In this document: piece by piece, positions 1 to 8,773 of the stretch
Numbering within the stretch: position 1 is the stretch's first letter
Layout of the letters: each line of letters starts with the position of its first letter
Assembly: GCA_030760725.1 (NCBI GenBank)
Contig: JASWHV010000005.1
Span: 29,149,241-29,213,240 of the forward strand
DNA: 64,000 bases
Source: Neostapfia colusana
Lineage: Eukaryota; Streptophyta; Magnoliopsida; Poales; Poaceae
Direction: 5' to 3'
Program-made: the position numbers and the translations under genes
The notes under the pieces: model-generated
The model's input: only the letters and a program-made list of their open reading frames with translations
Databases searched by the model: none
Told to the model about the DNA's origin: nothing

Positions 1-1539
1 TTTGGCAGTTCCTACACCCGGCCTGGCACGGAGCTCGACCTCCACGCCATCCGGCAACAACCAGGGGAGTCGCTGCGCTCCATCATCCAGCGGTTCTCCC
101 AGGTGCGGAACACCATCCCACACATCCAGAACGCTTCTGTGGTAGTGGCGTTCCGACAAGGCGTTCGGGACAAGAAGATGCTCGAGAAGCTCGCGACTAG
201 GGAGGTCCACGACGTCTCGGAGCTCTTCAGCCTGGCGGACAAGTGTGCTAGAGCAGCCGAAGGGCGGAGCTGGCACTCACTGCCAGCCTCCGAGCCAGGG
301 GGCCAGCCAGAATCTGGCGCCGCTTCTTATGGAAGCGGCAGGAAGATCAAGAACAGGGGCGGTAGCAAGATGAAACCGCCAGCCGCGGCCCCCGTTGCCG
401 CAGCAGCGGCGCCCAGTGGAGCTCGGGGGCCGCGCCCCGACAAAAGGCCTCGACAGTCACCGGCTCCAGACGGAGGCCAGGGTGAGCTATGCCCCGTGCA
501 CGGCACCAGTTACCACACTGCCGCCGAGTGCCGGGAAATCCAGAAGCTCGCGGAGCGCTTCCAGAAAGGGAAGCAGCTTCCAACGGATGCCCCGCCCTAC
601 CGTCAAAGGGAGGGCAAGCAGAAGGTCGACGCCCCAGACAACGTCGGCCACCAGGCGGAGTTCCAGGGGCTTCAGTGCGCCGTGAAGGCGGTGCGCAATC
701 ATGAGAGCTCCAGCTCCAGTGATGACAAGCACCGGAAGATGCTCTACGTCATCTAAGGTGGGTCCGCTGACCCCTCGGCCCGAAGCGCGGCTAAGGCCTT
801 GCGCTGAGCGGTAGCGTCGGTGGCTCCCCTCTCGAGTGCAGCACCGCACCTCAGGTGGATAGGAACCCCCATCAGCTTTGATGCCACCGACTGCCCCAGG
901 AACATGGCTGGGGCCGGCCAACTACTGCTCTTGGTGGCCCCCACCATCGCCAACGTGAGGATGTACCACGTTTTGGTGGATGGCGGGGCTGGACTGAACC
1001 TCATCAGTCGCGCAGCTTTCCAGAAGCTGCAGATCACGATGGCCAAGCTCACCCCATCGAGCCCGTTCTTAGGGGTAGGGCCGGGACAGGTCGTTCCCTA
1101 CGGCCACATCAGCCTCCCGGTGACCTTTGGGGCACCGGACAGCTATCGGACAGAGTACATTCTGTTCGACGTTGCCGAGATCGAACTTCCCTTCAATGCC
1201 ATAATTGGCAGGCCAGCGCTGTACCGATTCATGACAGTAGCCCACTACGGCTACCTTGTCTTGAAGATGCCTACACCAACAGGCGTCCTCAAGGTTCGTG
1301 GAAACCGTACTGCTGCAGTGTTAGCCTTGGAAAAGCTCCAAGCGCTTACAACAGCTAGAGCACCAACCCCAGGCAGTGCAGAACCAGGCCGGCTCCACCC
1401 GAGTGCACGCCACCGTTCCTCTACCACAGCACCCTGTGTGGAACCCCTCGACGAGGACGACGTCCCCTTGAGGCTCGTCCGAATCAGCGCCGATGCCACC
1501 CAGACCACCCGGGTAGCCGGGGGCCTGGATAACAAATAG
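1..1539 (+). pseudogene. Z gag-protease, 5'-truncated by the window edge, two nonsense codons
   Basis: Reading frame 1 opens inside Gag (capsid-like region, then the stretch starting RNTIPHIQNA) and runs through a Cys/His cluster (CPVHG...HTAAEC, about 490-530) into a retropepsin-type protease with the motif LVDGGAGLNLIS near 973-1008. The same order is seen in copies A, B and C. The frame is broken by TAA at 754-756, where the other copies have a Tyr codon, and by TGA at 805-807, where they have CGA. It ends in TAG at 1537-1539, which is conserved in all four Tat copies. The pol frame resumes directly after that TAG but meets another TGA at 1588-1590 (a Trp codon elsewhere). This is a decayed, non-functional copy. 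Confidence 0.85.
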
Positions 1540-1686
1540 GAAGGCGCGCTCGTTACCTCCCTCCAGCACAATGTCGATGTGTTTGCATGACAGCCGTCGC
1601 AGATGCCAGAGATCCCTATGGAGGTGATTGGGCACTACCTAAAGGTCTTCCCCAACGCCCGGCCAGTCCGGCAGAAGCCCCTTAAG

Positions 1687-1691
1687 CAGTC
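1687..1691. repeat. Target-site duplication CAGTC, left copy
   Basis: CAGTC abuts the first base of an LTR (TGTCGATACC). The same five bases follow the last base of the LTR ending at 29286. With one copy removed, the pol-leader sequence of Z is continuous, so both outer ends of 1692-29286 belong to one integration event. Confidence 0.85.
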
Positions 1692-1774
1692 TGTCGATAC
1701 CTGAGATATGGGGTACCCCCGCGCACAGGGTAAAATGCCTAAGGTACTCGCCCTTCTCCGCAGGGAGAGCTCCG

Positions 1775-2066
1775 AAGGCGCCACGCGTCCGGCGGGGCCG
1801 GACCTCCCACTCCATAGAGGAGAACTCCGGGCCCGCCACGTGGCATACAGAAGCCGGACCTCCCCCTCCGCGGGAGAGAGGTCCGAAGACACCACGCGTC
1901 TAGCGGGGCCGGACCTCCCTCTCCGCAGAGGAGAGCTCCGGGCCCGCCACGTGGCATACAGAGGCTGGACCTCCCCCTCCGCGGGGAGAGGTCCAGAGGC
2001 TCCACGTGCCCCGCAGGCCGGACCCTTCTCGCCTCAGAGAAGGGCTCCGGACCCGCCACGTGGCCA
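1775..2066 (+). promoter_or_regulatory. G-box repeat array in the U3 of A
   Basis: About six imperfect units alternate CCACGCGTC and GCCACGTGGC cores with GC-rich spacers built from CTCCG, GGAGAGCTCCGG and GGACCTCCC, which can form small hairpins. CACGTG is the G-box core bound by plant bZIP and bHLH factors. A role as an enhancer of this LTR promoter is an inference. The array lies about 400-690 bp upstream of the TATA box. Confidence 0.6.
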
Positions 2067-2465
2067 GAAGAACGGTGCTGCCTGCCCCCGAGCGGTAGGC
2101 GGCGGGCGTAAAGGCGCCCCACACCTTGCCCATACAAGGTATTCAAAGCCCGCGACTTCCCAAGACGCGGAAACGCGGAGCACGCGTCTGTCAGGTGCCG
2201 TTGCGCCCAGTCGCATCACAGACTGGCGCGCGGTGTCAGGACCTGCCAGCTAATAAACGCCGCGACAAGACATCCCATGCCGCCTGCGCCGTCTTCAACC
2301 ACTACGACTAGCGTGCGGCATGGGCAGGGCGGCAAGATGAAGACTCAGAAGCCTTCGACCAGAGGGAACCACCGGCGTAACTACAGATACGGTAGATAAT
2401 AGACAATCTTCCTGGGACCACCTGTCGGGTCCCGGCTCCCCTTGTAAACCGCCCAAGTCTTGGAC

Positions 2466-2474
2466 TATAAAAGG
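2466..2474 (+). promoter_or_regulatory. TATA box of the A LTR
   Basis: TATAAAAGG in the LTR. It is conserved at the same place in the other Tat LTRs (28505-28513 minus, 36939-36947 plus, 57111-57119 minus). It probably sets the U3/R start of the element RNA about 25-35 bp downstream. Confidence 0.7.
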
Positions 2475-2789
2475 CTCGGGCAGGCGTCGATAGCAAGGGT
2501 TCGCACTTTGCAACTCATACGCTAGCCATACACTCTCAAGCTGTAACTCACCCCCGAGCTCAGGCCTCCGGCCCGGAGCAGCAAGCAATACAGCGAGCTC
2601 CGTTGCTCGCCGTGGACGTAGGGTTTTACGCTCCGGCGGCCTGAACCACGTAAAACTTGCCTTGTCAAGCTCTCGCTAACTCGTCCATCCGCGCAAGCTT
2701 TCCGCTAGGAGACTAGCCCCGCCGAAAAAAGAACCTCCGCGGGCTGCCCAGTGCAGGCCCGGGGGAATTGTCGATCGCACACTTCAACA

Positions 2790-2805
2790 TTTGGCGCGCC
2801 AGGTA
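2790..2805 (+). other. Primer-binding site of A
   Basis: TTTGGCGCGCCAGGTA begins right after the LTR. The core TGGCGCGCCA is a 10-bp palindrome. The same site occurs in B (28174-28189, reverse) and, with one change, in C. I could not match it confidently to a particular tRNA. Confidence 0.75.
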
Positions 2806-2845
2806 CGGGGATTTTCCCTAGCGCGACGAGTTTCCACCGACGAAG

Positions 2846-5392
2846 ATGACCAAGCTCCCTTCGGCGGCAAGCTCACCTCCCCCGCCTCCGCGACGAACTG
2901 CGACCAGGGGGGAGTACAAGCCAACACACTCGGGACGGAGTGTGTCAGTACAAGCTGGGAGCCAGCAACCGGCTCTGGCAGCGCCGACCCCGGCAATGCA
3001 GGCTCCAACCAGCGTCAGATCTTCAGTAGCGCCGGGCGTACCCGGAGGGGGTGCGCTAGCTGCAGCAAGAGCGCTACTGCACAATCCGCCCGCTGGGGAC
3101 GCGCCTCAGGCAGCGACCCAGTGGTGGATTCTCGAGGTAAACCGTCTTGTCGTCGCTGCCGCAAGCCCGCGACTCCGGCGGAGACGACACTCTGACCAAC
3201 CGGCCCTGTCGCTGATACGCACGCCGATGGTTGACGAACAGACGGCAGACTCCAGCTCTGCCAGCCCTCAATCGATGGATCTGAGGACAGAGCTGGAGCG
3301 GTGTCGCTCGGGTCAAGATGCCTGGGTATACCTCGAGCAACGCCGAGAAAGGCGTCGCTACCAAGAGGCTGACGACAGCATGACGTCGGCCTCGACCCAG
3401 CCAGAAGAGCAGACCTTCGCCATGTGATCTCTGCCCCAGGCCTGCACCATGCAGAATATGCCGCAGTCATATGTACTGCAGATGGCGCACCCGGCCTATG
3501 GTGCAGCCTTGCCTGTACCGGGGTACACTGTGCCTAGTGCGAACCCAGCGTTCGCGGCACCAGAACCTGCGGTGACAGAAGCATGGTGTGCAGCCCTCGC
3601 GCCCCATCTCCGCTTTGCGAAGTGGCCGCGCAAGTTTCGGCCACACCTGCCCGAGAAGTACGACGGCAGCGTCAACCCGGAGGAGTTCCTTCAGATCTAC
3701 TCCACCGCCGTACTTGCCGCAGGAGGGAATGAAGCCGTCATGGCCAATTACTTCCCTGTCGCCTTGACCGGACCAGCCCGGTCTTGGCTCATGAACCTCC
3801 CCCAGGGTTCCATCACCTCCTGGGGAGAGCTTTGCCGACAGTTCGTAGCCAACTTCGGCAGCTCCTACACCCGGCCTGGCACGGAGCTCGATCTCCACGC
3901 CGTCCAGCAGCAACCTGGGGAGTCGCTGCGCTCTTTCATCCAGCGGTTCTCCCAGGTGCGGAACACCATCCCACACATTCAAAATGCTTCTGTGGTGGTG
4001 GCGTTCCGGCAAGGCGTCCGGGACAAGAAGATGCTCGAGAAGCTCGCGACCAGGGAGGTCCGCGACGTCTCAGAGCTCTTCAGTTTGGCAGACAAATGCG
4101 CCAGAGCAGCCGAAGGACGGAACTGGCACTCGCTGCCATCCTCCGAGTCAGGGGGACTGCCCGGATCTAGTCCTACTCCCTGTGGAGGCAGCAGGAAGGC
4201 CAAGAACCGTGGCAGAAGCAAGATAGAGTCACCGACTGCAGCCCCAGTCGTCACTGCAGCGACGCTCGGTGGGGCTCGGGGGCCGCGCCCCGACAAGAAG
4301 CAGCGAAGATCACCAATCCAAGACGGTGATAAAGACAATATGTGCCCCATGCACGGCAGCTGTCGCCACACTGCTGCCGAGTGCTGGGAGATCCGAAGGC
4401 TCGCAGAGCGCTTCCGCAAGGAGAAGTGGCAGCGGGCTGATGCCCTGCCCTTCCGTCCAAAGGAAGATGAGCAGAGGGTGGATGTTCCAGACAACATCGA
4501 CCACCCAGAGGAGATCCAGGAGCCTCCGCGTGTCGTGAAGGCGGCACGCAATTACGAGGATTCCGGCTCCAGCGACGATGAGCGTCGGAAGAAGCTTTAC
4601 GTCATATATGGTGGGTCCGCCGACCCCTCGTCCCGAAGCGCAGTCAAGACTCTGCGCCGAGCGGGAGCGTCGGTGGCGCCACTACCAAGTGCTGCACCGC
4701 ACCTAAAGTGGATGGGGACCCCCATCAGCTTTGATGCCACCGACTGCCCCAGGAACATGGCTGGGGCCGGCCAACTACCGCTCCTGGTGGCCCCTACCAT
4801 CGCCAACGTGAGAATGTACCACGTTTTGGTGGATGGAGGGGCTGGGCTGAACCTCATCAGCCGTGCAGCTTTCCAGAAGCTGCAAATCCCGATGGCCAAG
4901 CTCACCCCGTCGAGCCCGTTCTCAGGGGTAGGGCCGGGACATGTTATCCCCTACGGCAACATTAGTCTCCCGGTGACCTTCGGGGCTCCGGACAGCTATC
5001 GAACAGAGTACATTCTGTTCGACGTAGCGGAGATAGACCTCCCCTTCAACGCCATAATCGGCAGGCCAGCCCTGTACCGGTTCATGGCTGTAGCCCATTA
5101 CGGCTACCTTGTCCTGAAGATGCCGACACCGACAGGCGTTCTCAAGATTCGTGGGGACCGCACTGCTGCAGTGTCGGCCCTGGAGAAGCTCCAAGCACTC
5201 GCAACAGCTGGGGCATCAACCCCCGGCAATACGGAGCCGGATCAGCTCCGCCCGAACGCACGTCACCGTGCTTCCACCACAGCACCCCGGGTGCAACCTC
5301 TCGACGAGGGCGGCGTCCCCTTAAAGGTCGTCCAAGTCAGCGCCGAAGCTACCCAGACCACCCGGGTAGCCGGGGGACTGGATAGTAAATAG
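2846..5392 (+). pseudogene. A gag-protease with one in-frame TGA
   Basis: The start is ATG at 2846 (MTKLPSAASS), the start also found in C and B. The first ~190 codons are Pro/Ala-rich and then basic. TGA at 3425-3427 (codon 194) interrupts the frame where B has CGA, a C-to-T change at a CpG. The frame then continues without break through a retrotransposon-Gag core (about 3614-3855), a Cys/His cluster (CPMHG...HTAAEC, about 4340-4385), and the protease motif LVDGGAGLNLIS (about 4825-4865). It ends with the conserved TAG at 5390-5392. Gag would build the virus-like particle and the protease would process it. The single nonsense codon makes this copy defective unless read through. Confidence 0.85.
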
Positions 5393-5869
5393 GAAGGCGC
5401 GCTCGTCACCTTCCTCCGGCACAACGTCGACGTGTTTGCATGGCAGCCGTCACAGATGCCGGGGATCCCCAGGAAGGTGATCGAGCACCACTTGAAAGTC
5501 TTCCCCGACGCCCGGCCGGTTCAACAGAAGCCCCGCAAGCAGTCCATCGAGCGGCAAAACTTCATCCGTGAAGAAGTCAAGAAGCTGCTGGACGCTGGCT
5601 TCATACGGGAAGTCCACCACCCCCGATGGTTGGCGAACCCCGTCGTTGTCCCGAAGGCTGGCGGGAAGCTCCGGATGTGCATCGACTACACCAGTCTCAA
5701 TAAGGCATGTCCTAAAGATCCATTCCCTCTCCCTAGAATAGATCAAATAGTAGACTCAACGTCAGGCTGTGATATGCTGTGCTTCCTAGACGCCTACTCG
5801 GGTTTCCATCAGATCCCCATGTCTTGGGAGGACGAGGAGAACACCTCCTTCATCACACTAGACGGCCTT
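5393..5869 (+). pseudogene. A reverse transcriptase fragment, truncated at the composite junction
   Basis: It follows the TAG in the same frame (EGALVTF..., then VFAWQPSQMPG). RT motifs seen are LRMCIDYTSLNKACPKD and FLDAYSGFHQIPMS, the latter carrying the first catalytic Asp. The sequence matches B (25585 downwards) until GACGGCCTT at 5861-5869. It then switches, without an LTR terminus, into the middle of an inverted LTR. The YVDD motif, RNase H and integrase are absent from A. Confidence 0.88.
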
Positions 5870-6276
5870 CTACCACTCGGGGGCAGGCAGCACCGTTCTT
5901 CTAGCCACGTGGCGGGTCCGGAGCCCTTCTGTGAGGTGAGAAGGGTCCGGCCTGCGGGGCACGTGGAGCCTCCGGACCTCTCCCCGCGGAGGGGGAGGTC
6001 CAGCCTCTGTATGCTACGTGGCGGGCCCGGAGCTCTCCTCTGCGGAGAGGGAGACCCGGCCCCGCTGGACGCGTGGCGTCTTCGGACCTCTCTCCCGCGG
6101 AGGGGGAGGTCCGGCTTCTGTATGCCACGTGGCTGGCCCGGAGCTCTCCTCTGAGGAGAGGGAGGTCCGGCCCCGCCGGACGCGTGGCGCCTTCGGAGCT
6201 CTCCCTGCGGAGAAGGGTGAGTACCTTAGGCATTTTACCCTGTGCGCGGGGGTACCCCATATCTCAGGTACCGACA
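5870..6276 (-). repeat. B 3' LTR, truncated (first ~407 bp only)
   Basis: Read on the minus strand it starts at 6276 (TGTCGGTACC) and matches the B 5' LTR for about 406 bp, stopping at a site equivalent to 28881. The remaining ~690 bp, including the TATA box and U5, are missing. The retained part contains the G-box repeat array. Its free end is fused to the RT of A, so the break is not an integrase-type end. Confidence 0.85.
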
Positions 6277-7115
6277 GTGGCCCCCGGGCCCATCTCGGGG
6301 GAGATAGCGAGCCCGAGGTGGGACCTCCGTCTCTTCCGATCCGCGCACTTCCTCTAAGTCCCGAATTGACCGCTGCCGGAGCACGAACGGCCGCGGGGTC
6401 GTGAGAGCATGCGCTCACTTGATGATTGCTTTTACTGCAGCGACGGGAGCCCCGGCCATGTTGAACACGCAGGGCTTTCGGAGCTCTCCCACCGCGGGGG
6501 CAGGTCCGGTTTCCACCTGCCACGTGGCAAGCCCGGAGCCCTTCTCAAGGGAGGAGAGAGTTCCGGGCCTGCTGGATACGTGGGGCCCCCGGGTCCCGCC
6601 CCCTCTAGCCCTGGGTCGAAGTAGTTGGTAGCTCCTTTCCCCCTACTTCATGCAGTCCCCGTTGCCGCAACCTGGAAGTCCTGCACACAGGTAGAGGAAA
6701 CGTAATTCTCCTTGGGGGCTCCCCCTCCCTTATCTCATAGTCTTATTTGACTTACAGCCCCAACCATATGCTTGGTGTTTGGGGACTTGTAGAGAGGGGG
6801 AGCTGAGCACATGGCAACCATGTACTGCAAGGGCGGTAAAAAAGAACTCAATTCACAATTTAAATGAGTACAAAGAAAGAGCAAAGTAGGGCAGACTTCT
6901 TTTCGTACAACCTTCCATAGGAGGAAGGCAGGCTTAACATGGAGGCCACGACCCACCCCATTAAGAGGGGAAGCAAGACTCTACGCGCTTGGAGTCGGAA
7001 CCAGGCAAAGCTGAACGTAGTCCTGGACCATCCCCTGGGGTTTAGCTGCTCCGAGCGCTGCTCCTAGACTCTATGGAGTTCCTTACGAAAAGAAAGTACT
7101 GTCCTATTTTTGCTC
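6277..7115 (-). other. B 3' internal non-coding region with polypurine tract
   Basis: The region lies between the integrase stop and the 3' LTR. Next to the LTR the minus strand reads GGGCCCGGGGGCCAC, the presumed polypurine tract, identical at Z (36158-36172). Roughly 6460-6620 holds more G-box type repeats (CCACGTGGC, GGAGCTCTCC). About 6650-6960 matches the 3' untranslated stretch of Z near 31880-32230. Relative to Z, B lacks about 3.3 kb carrying the antisense ORF. I see no coding sequence here. Confidence 0.7.
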
Positions 7116-8773
7116 TTAGGGGTAGAACTTACGGAGGTGTTCTATGTTCCAAGGGTTCAGGAGCAGGTCCCCATCCTCGGTGGAAAGGCGCACACACCCG
7201 GGGCGACATACTTTCGCGACTCGGAAGGGACCTTCCCAACTAGGGGAGAGTTTGTGGGCCCCTTCGCGAGAAAGTACGCGCCGCAACACCAGGTCACCTT
7301 CCTGCAGCTCCCGGGCACGCACAGACCTCTGGTGGTAGCGCCGAAGCGCCTGTCTGTACCGCGCGTTACGGAGTGCCGCATGTAATCGGACCTCGTCGAC
7401 GAGGTCGATTTCTCCATGCCGGAGGTTGTCCTGCGTGGCTTCGTCGTAAGCCCGGACACGGTGAGACTTCATGGTGATTTCTGGGGGGAGTACAGCTTCA
7501 GCCCCATACACCATGAAGAAGGGTGTCTCCCCGGTGGCCCGGCTCTGGGATGTCCTGTTAGCCCATAGTGTGCTCGGAAGTTCATCTACCCAATTGGCAC
7601 CATGTTTCTTCAGGCTGGCGAAGGTACGAGTCTTGAGGCCCCGGAGAATCGCCGCATTGGCCCTCTCAACTTGCCCATTGCTCTTCGGGTGGGCGACAGA
7701 GGCATAGCATACCTGAATGCCAAGGTCCTCGCAGTAGTCTTGGAACGCTGCGCTGGTGAACTGGGTCCCATTGTCAGTGATGATCCTGTTTGGGACCCCG
7801 AACTGGCAGACAATAGACCTGATGAATTTTACTGCGGATTGTTTATTGATGGTGACAACTGGTGTAGCTTCCGGCCACTTGGTGAACTTGTCGATAGCGA
7901 CATAGAGGTACCGGAACCCCCCGACGGTTCTGGGAAATGGTCCCAGGATGTCCAGCCCCCACACGGCAAACGGCCACGAGGGCGGGATCATCTGTACCGC
8001 CTGAGCCGGTGTATGGATCTGCTTGGCGTGGAACTGGCACGCCTTGCAGCTCTCGACCAGCTTGACGGCATCCTGGAGTGCTGTCGGCCAGTAGAAGCCA
8101 TGCCGGAAGGCTTTACCGACAAGCATGCGTGAGGAAGAATGACTTCCACATTCGCCTCCATGGATCTCAGCGAGCAAGTCGCAGCCTTCCCCCTGGGTTA
8201 TACACCGCAATAGGATGTGGTTGGCGCCACGCCGGTAGAGATCCCCCTCTACCAGCGCGTACCTCTTAGCCATACACACAATCCGTTCAGCGGTTGCATG
8301 CTCATCAGGGAGGATATTGTCCTTCAGGTAGTCCCGGATCTCCGTGATCCATGCATCGGGTCTGACTTGAGCTTCTGGATCTTGAGCGCTGGGTTGCACG
8401 GAGTCCCCAGTGACGCTTACGATCCTTGGCGGCGCCCACGGTTGTAGGGCCGCCGGGACCGCCAGCTTCGAGGTGCTGGTCAAGCCCCCTTCGCCCGGCT
8501 CGGCGGGCCGGGCTGTGGGCTGCAGCAACGTCCTCTCGAAGACTCCTTCGGGCGCAGGGGCTCTGGTGGAAGCCTTCGTTGAAAGGTCGTCGGCTGCGGC
8601 ATTACCGGCGCGCGGTACGTGGTGCAGGTCCAAGGCGAGGAATTCTTTCTCCAACATCTGCACGTGAAGCAGATATGCAGCTAGCTGGGGGTCATTGCAG
8701 GAGCATTCGCCCTTGACTTGCTTGATGACCAGCTGGGAGTCGCCCTGTGCCAACAACTGGCGAGCGCCTAAAG
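7116..8773 (-). pseudogene. B pol, C-terminal part: end of RNase H plus complete integrase
   Basis: This is the 3' portion of B pol, separated from the rest by insertion of G. In order: the last part of the second RNase H-like domain (LLAQGDSQLVIKQVKG), a linker, the integrase HHCC zinc domain (HGGECGSHSSSRML ... CKACQFHAKQ), the catalytic core with Asp in DILGPFPR, Asp in ITDNGTQF and Glu in SNGQVERAN, and a C-terminal SH3-like part ending LRKFYP. All three catalytic acidic residues are present and I see no stop. The enzyme would insert cDNA into the genome. The gene is dead here because G splits it at a Leu-Gly pair; rejoining over the TAAAG duplication keeps the frame. Confidence 0.88.
8769..8773. 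repeat. Target-site duplication TAAAG of G, left copy
   Basis: TAAAG precedes the LTR start TGTGAGGAC. The second copy is at 23603-23607. Joining the flanks over one copy restores the RNase H reading frame of B, as in Z at about 30870-30890. Confidence 0.9.

Larger units (their letters stand above)
1..1691 (+). mobile_element. Element Z, left fragment (Tat-lineage Ty3/gypsy, plus strand)
   Basis: This is the 5' coding part of an old Tat-type element whose 5' LTR lies left of the window. It holds the end of Gag, the protease and the first codons of pol. At 1691 it breaks off in the pol leader and resumes at 29287: the two edges share CAGTC (1687-1691 and 29287-29291). Removing everything between, with one copy of CAGTC, restores an alignment without gaps to the same stretch in copies A, B and C. 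Z is therefore the host of the composite insertion 1692-29286. Z itself lies inside the minus-strand element C, seen at its right edge (37248). Confidence 0.9.
1692..2789 (+). repeat. A 5' LTR (Tat)
   Basis: A 1098-bp LTR starting TGTCGATACC and ending ACTTCAACA, directly followed by the primer-binding site. It contains a G-box-rich tandem array in U3 and a TATA box at 2466. The same LTR type occurs at 5870-6276 (truncated), 28190-29286, 36173-37247, and split at 41622-41634 plus 56824-57432. Confidence 0.9.

Noticed and set aside
1708..2253. 181-codon ORF in the A LTR and its antisense partners
   Set aside because: This is the translated G-box array. Similar frames occur in every Tat LTR, on both strands, with no conserved start or domain.
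1692..5869. A read as an ordinary separate insertion with its own 3' LTR
   Set aside because: No 3' LTR or duplication of its own is present; the outer duplication pairs with the right end of B instead.
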